DNA from: Halobacillus amylolyticus | GTDB lineage: Bacteria; Bacillota; Bacilli; Bacillales; Halobacillaceae | DNA: 64,000 bases | Assembly: GCF_022921115.1 (NCBI RefSeq) | Contig: NZ_CP095075.1 | Location: 2,026,001-2,090,000, forward strand | Direction of reading: 5' to 3' | The notes under the pieces: generated by a model | What the model saw: only the letters and a program-made list of their open reading frames with translations | What the model was told of the DNA's origin: nothing | Databases searched by the model: none | In this document: piece by piece, positions 17,252 to 25,621 of the stretch | How the letters are laid out: each line of letters opens with the position of its first letter | Position numbering within the stretch: the first letter of the stretch is position 1 | Translations under genes and position numbers: made by a program

Positions 17252-17710
17252 TTATAAAGTTTTTTCCATTTTAATATTTTTTTCTATATATCCTAACTTT
17301 TCATATAAACCTCGTGCTATTTTGTTGTGAGCAAAGACGTGAAGTCCTATACTTTTCAATCCGATTTTCTTGGCTAAGACTTCAATTTCTTGCATAGCTT
17401 GTTTGCCATAACCTTTATCTTGGTTTCCTTCCCAAATGTTAATGCCATAAATAAACCCTTTTTCATTTGTTATTTGCGCGAGCCAAATCATACCAACTTC
17501 TTTGCTTCCATCACGAATTGTAAATAGATTGTTGTTTTCCGTATTCTGTCCTTTGGGCAACAACTTTTCATATTCTTGTGTGGCCTTGCTAATTGCCTCT
17601 TGCGGCTCCCAATTACCGGACTTAATTTGTTCGTCTGCAAAGTGTTTAATTGCAAAACTTAAATATTGTTGAAATTCCTCTGAACTCATTTGCTCTAATC
17701 TCACCGTCAT
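17252..17710 (-). CDS. GNAT-family N-acetyltransferase
   Basis: A 152-residue acetyltransferase with the GNAT core: a beta-strand region (NNLFTIRDGSKEVGMIWLA), the acetyl-CoA-binding loop EGNQDKGYGKQAMQEIEVLA (about residues 93-112) with the Q/R-x-x-G-x-G/A pattern, and the terminal NKIARGLYEKLGYIEKNIKM. It would transfer an acetyl group from acetyl-CoA to an amine on an unknown substrate. ATG at 17710 follows GAAGGGGAG. It is monocistronic, between two hairpins. A match to a specific antibiotic or protein substrate is not possible from sequence. Confidence 0.85.
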   Translation of the reverse strand: MTVRLEQMSSEEFQQYLSFAIKHFADEQIKSGNWEPQEAISKATQEYEKLLPKGQNTENNNLFTIRDGSKEVGMIWLAQITNEKGFIYGINIWEGNQDKGYGKQAMQEIEVLAKKIGLKSIGLHVFAHNKIARGLYEKLGYIEKNIKMEKTL

Positions 17711-17835
17711 TTTTCTTTCTCCCCTTCTATTTTTAAAAAAAGATAGAAATCCTTATTAAATTAACCTGATCCTATAATGGAATAACGGTTATGTTTTAGT
17801 TAAATAAAATTTCTTTAAATCTTCCTTATTTTAAA

Positions 17836-17868
17836 GAATTGGCTTATCGAACTTCGATAAGCCAATTC
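17836..17868. terminator. Perfect 15-bp hairpin after YfiT-like gene
   Basis: GAATTGGCTTATCGA (17836-17850) and TCGATAAGCCAATTC (17854-17868) with a loop of three. It lies 13 bases past the stop of the DinB gene and probably ends that transcript. Confidence 0.8.
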
Positions 17869-17881
17869 CATACATGTTGTA

Positions 17882-18391
17882 TTATTTTCTTAATGCGATT
17901 TTTATATGGGCTAAGTGGTGCTCTTCGTGCCAAGCTAATTTTGCAACTTTTGTTGCAACTGTTATTTTACCGTTTTCCTGGTGAGTAAAAGTTCGATTTA
18001 ATTGCTCTTCAGTTAAACTATATCCTAAAGATACGATCCGCTCATTTATACCTTCTAGCATTTTAATTGAGCTTTCTATAGGAAGCTTTGTATCCGGTTG
18101 AATAGCCCACTTTTCTTGATCAAAAGCTGGTACTGTTGGATTCTCATCTGTTAATGCCAGCTTCAATCTTTGATACATGTTCAACTGAGAATCTGCAATG
18201 TGATGAACAAGTTGACGAATTGTCCAGCTACCATCACGATATATTCGGCTTAATTCCTCATCACTCAAGGAATCAACAGTTTCTCTTAATCGAATCGTGT
18301 AAGTTTCGATTTCCTTTAGCCATTCCTGAATATTCTCTAATGTTACTTTTTTAGGAACTTGTAATTCTCCAATTGGAAACCTTACATCCAT
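17882..18391 (-). CDS. DinB-superfamily metal-dependent hydrolase / bacillithiol transferase-like (YfiT)
   Basis: A 169-residue four-helix-bundle protein of the DinB/YfiT group. The YfiT pattern is clear: DVRFPIGELQ at the start, SWTIRQLVHHIADSQLNMYQ (about 58-77) and KLAWHEEHHLAHIKIAL at the end, whose His residues would bind a metal. B. subtilis YfiT relatives include the bacillithiol S-transferase BstA, which conjugates bacillithiol to electrophiles. ATG at 18391 with AAGGGG upstream is preferred over TTG 18397. The molecule it acts on is unknown. Confidence 0.85.
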   Translation of the reverse strand: MDVRFPIGELQVPKKVTLENIQEWLKEIETYTIRLRETVDSLSDEELSRIYRDGSWTIRQLVHHIADSQLNMYQRLKLALTDENPTVPAFDQEKWAIQPDTKLPIESSIKMLEGINERIVSLGYSLTEEQLNRTFTHQENGKITVATKVAKLAWHEEHHLAHIKIALRK

Positions 18392-18481
18392 TTTCAATCC
18401 CCTTCTCCCTATTTGTGATTTTTTACTTATTTATTATTTCATAATCCTCTTTATATCTCTTAGGCTTGTTCGGCTAATGGA

Positions 18482-19363
18482 TTACGAAATAATGTCCTCG
18501 ATTGTAAATGAAATATCCATGTGTTTTGGTTTCATTATTGACTTATAGTTATATACGCCCCTTCCTCCAATATAAAAAGAAGTGGACGCATGTCTCTCTG
18601 CCAGTTGATCAAGCTGTTCCAACAGGTTTTCATTCTGTTGAAAAGGAATCCCGGTTGATGCTGAAAACAATACCTTCTGAGGCCGCATATGTTCAATAAG
18701 CCTTTCAATTGATGACAATTTAGGGGAGGCTCCAACTCTTGTTGTTCGCCATCCCTTCACCTGCAATTGAAGTAATAATATTTGCAGAGGGATTTCGTGC
18801 AATTCACCAGGCAGGCAAAAACCAAGAGCGTGTGGTGCTTTCAAGTTATGTTTGAAGTTTCGGCTTAATTGCGTGAGAAAATCTTTAACGACCAGGCTGG
18901 ATACTGTTTCCTGGCTTTCATCCCACTCACCGTTCTCCCACAACACACCAATTTCCTCAAGAAAAGGTTGTACAGTGTTTTGTAAAAATAAATCAAGACC
19001 ATATTGATGATGAGATTGCTGCAACAAAGACTCCAATCCTTTTTCATCGTATATGGTTCCTTTCTCAATCATCTTCTTAACATTAGGACTCTTCTCCACT
19101 GATCTCAATGTATAGGTTGAGTTTTTTTCGGCTACGACACTATGAATAGCTTGCTTCATGGATTTCCCCTGATCCCTCAATGCTTTTAATTCTTTTAAAG
19201 TTGAAAGATCTTCAAATGTATAAAGACGATACCCGTTGTCTAACCTTTGCGGTTGTATAACGTGATATCGATTTTCCCATTTACGAATAAGCTGCTCGGA
19301 AAGACCCGTCAATCCAGCAACTTCTTTAATATAATAATATCGCCTTTGTAATTCCTCCATCAT
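18482..19363 (-). CDS. MerR-family regulator with B12-binding-like domain (CarH/LitR type)
   Basis: A 293-residue regulator. Residues 5-75 form a MerR winged helix (YYIKEVAGLTGLSEQLIRKW, then GYRLYTFEDL). Residues about 95-175 look like the helical cap and 180-290 like the Rossmann cobalamin-binding domain of CarH/LitR, with LPGELHEIPLQ giving the lower-axial E-x-H motif. In CarH the cap carries W-x9-E-H; here it reads W(ENGEWDESQ)ET, so the upper-face His is replaced by Thr. CarH/LitR regulators repress carotenoid genes in the dark through adenosylcobalamin. It is divergent from crtM with overlapping promoters, which argues that it controls the crt operon and itself. Whether it binds cobalamin is uncertain. 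Confidence 0.85.
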   Translation of the reverse strand: MMEELQRRYYYIKEVAGLTGLSEQLIRKWENRYHVIQPQRLDNGYRLYTFEDLSTLKELKALRDQGKSMKQAIHSVVAEKNSTYTLRSVEKSPNVKKMIEKGTIYDEKGLESLLQQSHHQYGLDLFLQNTVQPFLEEIGVLWENGEWDESQETVSSLVVKDFLTQLSRNFKHNLKAPHALGFCLPGELHEIPLQILLLQLQVKGWRTTRVGASPKLSSIERLIEHMRPQKVLFSASTGIPFQQNENLLEQLDQLAERHASTSFYIGGRGVYNYKSIMKPKHMDISFTIEDIIS

Positions 19364-19382
19364 ATCCGCCCTCTAAAATTGT

Positions 19383-19410
19383 ATTCTAACAATAGTATAA
19401 CATTGTACAA
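19383..19410 (-). promoter_or_regulatory. Promoter of the MerR/B12 regulator gene
   Basis: Minus-strand TTGTAC (19405-19410) and TAGAAT (19383-19388) are 16 bases apart. The -35 box overlaps that of the crt promoter within the palindrome TTGTACAA (19403-19410). Confidence 0.6.
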
Positions 19411-19431
19411 GTATAAATAGTATTGTATAAT
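19403..19431 (+). promoter_or_regulatory. Sigma-A promoter of the crt operon
   Basis: TTGTAC (19403-19408), a 17-base spacer and TATAAT (19426-19431), a near-consensus promoter directed at the crt operon. AGTATAA (19393-19400 and 19410-19416) and TTGTA (19403 and 19423) recur around it, plausible half-sites for the MerR regulator. Confidence 0.8.
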
Positions 19432-19479
19432 GTTTCTTAATAACAAAATTTCTACCAACAAAGGGGTAATATTACCACA

Positions 19480-19614
19480 ATGATGTTGGTTGAATTCATC
19501 CTATCAGTAGCAGCCAAACGTTTTAAGGTTTATGGCTCATCATCCTGGGATAAAATAGATATTAAACGAGCAGCGGAAATATGGAGTTATTCCAAGCCAT
19601 TCGACTATGTATAA
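19480..19614 (+). CDS. Possible 44-codon leader ORF of the crt operon
   Basis: ATG 19480 opens a 44-codon frame (MMLVEFILSVAAKRFKVYGS, then SSWDKIDIKRAAEIWSYSKP) ending 21 bases before crtM. AAGGGG lies about 13 bases upstream, a loose ribosome site. It lies downstream of the crt promoter, so it would be the first gene of the transcript. It may be translated or a chance frame; the product is not recognised. Confidence 0.35.
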   Translation: MMLVEFILSVAAKRFKVYGSSSWDKIDIKRAAEIWSYSKPFDYV

Positions 19615-19635
19615 ATCGTTCAGGAGGAGATCGTT

Positions 19636-20532
19636 ATGGACACCAAGCAAAGGCGAGCGGACTTTTATTATTGTGAAAAGATAATAAAAAGACATTCCAA
19701 AAGCTTTTATTATGCTTTTTCAAAACTCCCCACTGAAAAAGCAAATGCCGTATATGCAATATATGCCTTTTGCAGAACCGCAGACGATTGTGTAGATGGC
19801 AATCAGTCACCCATGGAAAAGCGTCAGGCACTAAAACAATTAAAAAAAGAGCTGGATTTATTCGAGGATCATGCGGAATTGGATAAACCACTATGGCGCG
19901 CACTCAGACATGTGTTTAATAAGTATGATATGGATATCAAGCCTTTTAACGACCAGTTAACGGGACAATCCATGGATGTAGATTTTAATATCCCGAAAAC
20001 AATGCAAGAACTGGAAACATACAGTTATTACGTAGCTGGTTCTGTCGGTTTGATGCTTCTGCCTGTCATTGCTTCGGAATCTTCTGCTGATCTGCATTCA
20101 TCAGCAACAGATCTTGGCGTCGCCATGCAAATAACGAATATCCTGCGTGATATTGGAGAAGATCTTCATGAGAAAAACCGTATCTACCTTCCAAAGGATG
20201 AATTAAGCCATTTTCAATATACACAAAATGATTTACATAAAGGTATCATCAATGTAAACTTCATAAATCTATGGGAAAAAATGGCGGTACGTGCTGAATC
20301 TCTATATAGTAATTTCTTACTCAACATTAGCCATTTCGACGCTGACAGCCGTCTACCCGTTTACTTATCTGCCCAAGTATACAGAGGAATACTAGATGCT
20401 GTGCGAAAAAATGACTACCAGTGTTTATCCAAACGGAACTTTGTTAGCAAAGATAAAATGGCAGAATTAAAGCTGCTATCAGCTGCTGCCCTAGATTTGC
20501 AGAAAGGTAGTGTGTTAAATGTTGAAAAATAA
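19636..20532 (+). CDS. crtM: 4,4'-diapophytoene synthase
   Basis: A 298-residue squalene/phytoene synthase family enzyme, expected to condense two farnesyl diphosphates to the C30 carotene 4,4'-diapophytoene. Both aspartate-rich motifs are present: RTADDCVDG (Asp50, 51 and 54) and ILRDIGEDLHEKNRIYLP (about residues 170-187). SKSFYYAF near residue 21 is the usual N-terminal block. The C30 rather than C40 product is inferred from operon partners (crtN, crtO, crtP, crtQ, aldH), the staphyloxanthin-type set. ATG 19636 follows CAGGAGGAG. The last 14 bases overlap the crtN start. Confidence 0.92.
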   Translation: MDTKQRRADFYYCEKIIKRHSKSFYYAFSKLPTEKANAVYAIYAFCRTADDCVDGNQSPMEKRQALKQLKKELDLFEDHAELDKPLWRALRHVFNKYDMDIKPFNDQLTGQSMDVDFNIPKTMQELETYSYYVAGSVGLMLLPVIASESSADLHSSATDLGVAMQITNILRDIGEDLHEKNRIYLPKDELSHFQYTQNDLHKGIINVNFINLWEKMAVRAESLYSNFLLNISHFDADSRLPVYLSAQVYRGILDAVRKNDYQCLSKRNFVSKDKMAELKLLSAAALDLQKGSVLNVEK

Positions 20533-22020
20533 AAGTGTACTGATCGTCGGAGGCGGACTCGGAGGCCTTTCTGCTGCCATTTCACTAGCCCAAAAGGGAT
20601 ATGATGTCTCTCTATATGAAAAAAACGATCACATAGGGGGAAAATTAAACCGGCTGGAGCAGGATGGTTTCGGTTTTGACCTTGGTCCATCCATTCTTAC
20701 GATGCCGAAGGTCTTTGAAAAATTCTTTACCGCCAGTGGGAAAAAAATGGAGGACTATGTCCCGCTTGAAAAGCTGGATCATCAATGGCGCTCCTTTTTC
20801 CCTAATGGCAATGTAATTGATTTATATCAAGATTTAGAAGAGATGCAAGCGAAGAACCCAACCCTGAAAAAAAAGGATATGCGTCAGTATCGAAAACTAC
20901 TTACATATTCAAAAAAACTTTATGATATGACTGAGAAAACTTACTTTCAGCATGGTGTTGATAACACGAAAGGAATCATCCAATATTCAGGTGCGCTAAG
21001 TGCTTTGAGGAACTTTGATTTATTTTCCACAGTGCATCAGGCCATTGATAAACGAATAAGTAATAAGCAATTGAGAGACATGCTCTCCTATTTTATTAAA
21101 TACGTTGGTTCTTCCCCTTACGATGCACCAGCCGTATTGAATATGATGATTTACATGCAGCATGCCCAGGGCGTATGGTATGTGCCCGGGGGATGCATTT
21201 ACTCGCCAAAGGCCTGGTACAGCTGGCTGAAGAAATCGGTGTTACATTTCATACAGGAAAGAAAATTGTCCGACTTGAAAAAAAGAAAGGCGAAGTTACC
21301 GGCGCTCTTTTGGAAGATGGGACAGTACGAACCGCAGATTATTATATTGCTAATATGGAAGTCATACCAGCTTATGAGCAATTACTCCAGGAAAATAAGC
21401 GTTATGTAAAAAAATTAAAAAAGAAATTCGAGCCCTCCAGTTCCGGCCTTGTTATGCATTTGGGAGTGAAAAAAAGTTATCCACAGCTCAACCATCACAA
21501 TTTCTTCTTCGCAAAAAATATGAAGAAGCAAATGGATAAAATATTCCATCGTCACCAACTGCCCGATGATCCAGTTATTTATTTGGTGAATGTTAATAAA
21601 ACAGATCCGGCACAGGCACCTGCAGGATATGAGAATTTAAAAGTACTACCCCACATCCCCTATATCAAGGATAAACCTTTAACCCAGCAAGAATATGATC
21701 AATTCGCAGAGCGCGTACTCATCAAATTGGAAAAAATGGGGCTGGATGATTTACGGGATAACATTGTGACGAAGGATATATGGACACCAGAAGATATTAA
21801 ACGTGTCTATGGTTCTGACCACGGTTCCATTTACGGGACATTATCAGATCGAAAGAAAAATAAAGGCTTTAAGCATCCGAAGCAGAGTGAACGCTATAAC
21901 AATCTGTATTTTGTCGGTGGAACTGTAAACCCGGGGGGAGGAATGCCAATGGTTACATTAAGCGGTCAGCAGGTAGGAGATAAAATTGCTGAGAGGGATA
22001 CGCACCATGGCAGACAATGA
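20519..22020 (+). pseudogene. crtN: 4,4'-diapophytoene desaturase, interrupted by one frameshift
   Basis: Two overlapping frames form one FAD-dependent carotene desaturase of about 500 residues. The first (from ATG 20519) has the dinucleotide motif VLIVGGGLGGLSAAISLAQK and runs to VWYVPGG. The second continues MHLLAKGLVQLAEEIGVTFH to the C-terminal FAD-contact block FVGGTVNPGGGMPMVTLSGQ and ends at 22020. The break is in CCCGGGGGATG (21187-21197): six G instead of five would restore VPGGMHLLAKG. All other conserved parts are intact. CrtN introduces the desaturations that make 4,4'-diaponeurosporene. If the shift is real, the operon's later steps lack substrate; a sequencing error or slippage in the G-run are alternatives. 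Confidence 0.88.
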
Positions 22021-23404
22021 CGGTTCAAGTTTAAAGGTATTACTAGAAAGGCAGCGAGAGGACTTACGTACCAGCGCCATTCCTTCGGTAGACCTTCGAA
22101 AGAAAAAGCTTTTGCAACTAAAAACCATTCTTATAGAACATGAAGCAGCATTTATTCAAGCTCTCTATTCAGATATGCGAAGACCGGCATTCGAAGCTTT
22201 TTCTTTTGAAATCGCAGTCTTATTGAATGAAATTGATTATGTATGCAAGTATTTAGAAAAATGGGCCCGACCCGTCCGCTCCCGTCATATAAAATTCGGA
22301 TACGTGGAAGCGATCCAAAAGATGAGGAACCCATACGGCAGTGTATTGATCATCAGCTCGTGGAATTATCCGCTCCAGCTCGCACTCATGCCTGCTATCA
22401 GTGCGATAGCGGGCGGAAACCGCTGTGTGATCAAACCATCGGAACATGCACCGGCAACAAGTGAACTGCTGGAAAAGACGATCAATCAAGTTTTTTCTCC
22501 CGAACAGCTGGTGGTAGTTACTGGGGATGCACATACCGCCAAGTTCTTGACTTCCTCACCTTTTGATCTGATTTTTTTTACAGGCAGCCAGCAGACAGGA
22601 AAAGCCGTAGCACAGCAGGCCGCCCATCAACTCACACCGGTGATACTGGAACTCGGCGGAAAAAATCCCTGTATCATAGATGAGACAGGCTTTTCAAAAG
22701 CGGCAATCCAGGAAATCGTCTGGGGTAAATTTCTTAACGCGGGGCAAACCTGTATTGCGCCGGACACACTTTTTGTCCATGAATCTATTTATGAACAAAC
22801 ATTATCTGAAATTTCTGCGACGCTTTCAACTTTCTATGGAGACCAAGCTGAGGCCAGCAATGATTATGGGAGGATTTGTAACGATGCCCATTTTCAAAAA
22901 GTGGTTCATTTCATGGAACAAGGCGATGTATGGCATGGTGGTGCATATGATGAAGGTGATTTGTTCATTGAACCAACAGTGGTTACAGACATGAAGCCAG
23001 GAAGTTCCATTCTGCAGGAAGAGATTTTTGGGCCGGTCCTTCCTGTCATCCCATATACAGACTTTACTACATTATTATCAAAGCAGATTATTCAACGTGA
23101 TGCTCTTACGGGGTATATCTTTAGTAAAAACAAGCATCATATCCGTTTATTCAAGCAACACATGCAATCACCAACGACCAGTGTCAATCAAGTGATCCAT
23201 CACGCCGCAAGTCCTCATGTCGCTTTTGGCGGTGTTGGGCGAAGCGGATACGGCGCCTACCATGGCAAAGCGGGTTTTTTAGCCTTCAGTTATGACAAGA
23301 CAGATTATAAAGCACACCATTACATGCATGTTCAAGACAAATTCCCGCCGTATACGGATAGAAATATGAATATAGTAAAGAAGTTTAGAAAGTGGCTGTT
23401 GTAA
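22007..23404 (+). CDS. aldH: 4,4'-diaponeurosporen-aldehyde dehydrogenase (AldH-type)
   Basis: A 465-residue aldehyde dehydrogenase. The catalytic Cys249 lies in NAGQTCIAPD and Glu215 in ILELGGKNPC; the NAD(P) site is around IIFFTGSQQTGKAV. It has the short form typical of the AldH that oxidises the terminal aldehyde of 4,4'-diaponeurosporene to diaponeurosporenoate in staphyloxanthin synthesis. ATG 22007 is preferred because GAGAGGG (21991-21997) lies 9 bases before it; an in-frame TTG at 21986 lies before the ribosome site. The gene overlaps the crtN end by 14 bases. Confidence 0.88.
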   Translation: MADNDGSSLKVLLERQREDLRTSAIPSVDLRKKKLLQLKTILIEHEAAFIQALYSDMRRPAFEAFSFEIAVLLNEIDYVCKYLEKWARPVRSRHIKFGYVEAIQKMRNPYGSVLIISSWNYPLQLALMPAISAIAGGNRCVIKPSEHAPATSELLEKTINQVFSPEQLVVVTGDAHTAKFLTSSPFDLIFFTGSQQTGKAVAQQAAHQLTPVILELGGKNPCIIDETGFSKAAIQEIVWGKFLNAGQTCIAPDTLFVHESIYEQTLSEISATLSTFYGDQAEASNDYGRICNDAHFQKVVHFMEQGDVWHGGAYDEGDLFIEPTVVTDMKPGSSILQEEIFGPVLPVIPYTDFTTLLSKQIIQRDALTGYIFSKNKHHIRLFKQHMQSPTTSVNQVIHHAASPHVAFGGVGRSGYGAYHGKAGFLAFSYDKTDYKAHHYMHVQDKFPPYTDRNMNIVKKFRKWLL

Positions 23405-23461
23405 ACATTGCACTCGTTGTGACAGGGAAAGGAAATAAAGAGTTGATTTAGGAGAATTGCC

Positions 23462-23935
23462 ATGCCGATTGTTTCATTGCCCGTCATTTGGATTATTTTC
23501 ATTGATATTATTGCATGGACATTTTTTCATCTGTTCATTTCTGCGATTTGTATGCGACTGCCTTTAGCATTCTTTCTGAAAGATCGCCTCTTGTTTCAAG
23601 TTTTCTCTTGGGAAAAATCAGGAGAGTTGTGGCAACGATTATTTCGGGTGAAAACATGGAAAGGTTTTCTTATAGATGGCACGATTTTTCTTAAAAAAGG
23701 GTACAGTAAAAAGGGATTGCATGGCACCCGATTAAATGACTTAAAAATTTTTGCTGCGGAAACAAAACGCGCGGAGTTGACACATTGGCTCTCCATTCTG
23801 CCCGCTCCGTTGTTTTTCTTATGGAACCCGTTATGGGCGGGCTGGGTGATGATCTTATATGCCTTTTTATTCAACCTGCCCATTATTATTGTTCAGCGCT
23901 ACAATCGCGGACGTATTGCTGCGATCACAGCATGA
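23462..23935 (+). CDS. crtO: Glycosyl-4,4'-diaponeurosporenoate acyltransferase
   Basis: A 157-residue integral membrane protein with about four hydrophobic segments (residues 5-30, 32-48, 110-130, 132-148) and a central polar loop. DGTIFLKKGYSKKGLHGT matches the CrtO acyltransferase family, which attaches a fatty acid to the sugar of glycosyl-diaponeurosporenoate, the last step of staphyloxanthin-type pigments. Length is close to S. aureus CrtO (about 165). TTTAGGAG precedes ATG 23462. Confidence 0.82.
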   Translation: MPIVSLPVIWIIFIDIIAWTFFHLFISAICMRLPLAFFLKDRLLFQVFSWEKSGELWQRLFRVKTWKGFLIDGTIFLKKGYSKKGLHGTRLNDLKIFAAETKRAELTHWLSILPAPLFFLWNPLWAGWVMILYAFLFNLPIIIVQRYNRGRIAAITA

Positions 23936-24038
23936 GTTCTCCTGAACAACGGGGTTACCTTGGGGTATAGAGCAGTATTTTTATCCGTAACCAAATTCAC
24001 CGCAAATGAACAAATAAGTTGGAAATGAGGGAAGTTAG

Positions 24039-25553
24039 ATGAGAAAGAAGGTCATAGTTGTTGGTGCGGGTGTTGCAGGTCTTGCCAGTGCCATAAGACT
24101 GCAGCACGCCGGCTACCAGGTAGAACTATATGAAAAAGAGTCAAAGCCTGGAGGAAAGATGAATCAAATTGAAATAGATGGCTACAAATTTGATTTGGGA
24201 CCAAGTATCGTCATGATGCCAGAATTGTATCGGGAAATATTTGAACTGTGCGGCCGCAATCCTGACGATTATATTCCCATGGAAAAATTGGACCCGATTT
24301 ACCGGGCTTACTTCAGTGATATGCCCGACAATCCTTTTGATATCTCTTCAGACCTTACCGAATTAACGAAGACGATTGAATCCATCAGTGAAGAAGATAC
24401 CGAGGGATTTTTTAAATATCTGCATGAAATTTACAAACGCTTTATCGTTGCAAAGCATGATATCCTCCAAAGACCGTTTCGAAAACAAACTGACTTTTAC
24501 AACCTGCCCATGTTGAAGAAGGCCATGAAGCTGAAAACATTCGACACTGCGGATCAATTTATCGGTAAATATATAAAGAACGAGCGACTGAAGCAGTTAA
24601 TTAGTTTTCAAACGTTGTACATAGGAATTTCTCCCATAAAAAGCCCGTCTTTTTATACGATGATTCCCATGATTCAATTTTTATATGGGGTATGGTTTAT
24701 TAAAGGCGGTATGTACACAATGGCATTAGCTATGGAAAGACTTTTTAAAGAACTTGGGGGAACGGTTTACTATAACAAGAATGTCCAGGAAATATGTGTT
24801 GAAAATCATAAAGCGACCGGCATTATGGTAGATGATCAGAAAGCTCCTGCAGATTTAGTAGTCTGCAATGCAGATTTTCCATATGCCATGAAAAACCTCG
24901 TCAAGGACCCGTCGGCCAAAGGGAAATATACAGACCGAAAGATTGACCGCATGAAATACTCCTGTTCTTGCTTTCTATTATATCTGGGCATGGATAGGAA
25001 ATATGAAGAAGTTGAGCGTGTTCACAATTTTATTTTCAATGAAAAGCTGGATCAAAATTTGCAGGATATTTTTGATGGAAAGAAACTGACGAATGCCTCT
25101 TTTTATGTGTATATAGCATCGAAAATGGATCCTTCCCTGGCACCCGAGGGAAAAGACGGATTGTATATCCTTATGCCTGTCTCCAATGTAGCTTCTGCGA
25201 ATTATGAATGGAATCAGGAAACGATTCAATATTACCGCAGCTACATTTTAAACGAACTTAAGAAAATAAAGGGTTTTGAAAATATTGATCATGAGATTGT
25301 GACCGAAACTTGCATAACACCACTGGACTTTGAATCAAAATTCAATGCCTATAATGGTGCCAGTTTTGGTTTACAGCCAACCCTTTCTCAAAGTAACCAC
25401 ATGCGTCCGCAAAGTAAGGCGACGCATTGTGACAACCTGTATTTCACCGGAAGCAGCACACATCCAGGTGCTGGTGTTCCCATTGTGCTATTGTCCGCCA
25501 AGATCACCACACAGGAACTCATAAAAGACGACCAAGGTATTTTATTTGGCTAA
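24039..25553 (+). CDS. crtP: 4,4'-diaponeurosporene oxygenase (CrtP/CrtNb)
   Basis: A 504-residue flavoprotein of the CrtN/CrtI amine-oxidoreductase family. The N-terminal FAD motif is KVIVVGAGVAGLASAIRLQH and the C-terminal block is NLYFTGSSTHPGAGVPIVLL. The form GSSTHPGAGVP rather than the GTVNPGGGMP of crtN marks the CrtP/CrtNb branch, which oxidises the terminal methyl group of 4,4'-diaponeurosporene. ATG 24039 follows GAGGGAAG. The gene is complete, unlike crtN, and lies in the order crtM-crtN-aldH-crtO-crtP-crtQ. Confidence 0.9.
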   Translation: MRKKVIVVGAGVAGLASAIRLQHAGYQVELYEKESKPGGKMNQIEIDGYKFDLGPSIVMMPELYREIFELCGRNPDDYIPMEKLDPIYRAYFSDMPDNPFDISSDLTELTKTIESISEEDTEGFFKYLHEIYKRFIVAKHDILQRPFRKQTDFYNLPMLKKAMKLKTFDTADQFIGKYIKNERLKQLISFQTLYIGISPIKSPSFYTMIPMIQFLYGVWFIKGGMYTMALAMERLFKELGGTVYYNKNVQEICVENHKATGIMVDDQKAPADLVVCNADFPYAMKNLVKDPSAKGKYTDRKIDRMKYSCSCFLLYLGMDRKYEEVERVHNFIFNEKLDQNLQDIFDGKKLTNASFYVYIASKMDPSLAPEGKDGLYILMPVSNVASANYEWNQETIQYYRSYILNELKKIKGFENIDHEIVTETCITPLDFESKFNAYNGASFGLQPTLSQSNHMRPQSKATHCDNLYFTGSSTHPGAGVPIVLLSAKITTQELIKDDQGILFG

Positions 25554-25621
25554 AGGAATGCCAACAAGGAAGGGAAATTATTATTCAGCGTATCGCGGCT
25601 ATGATGAAGGAGGTATATTAA

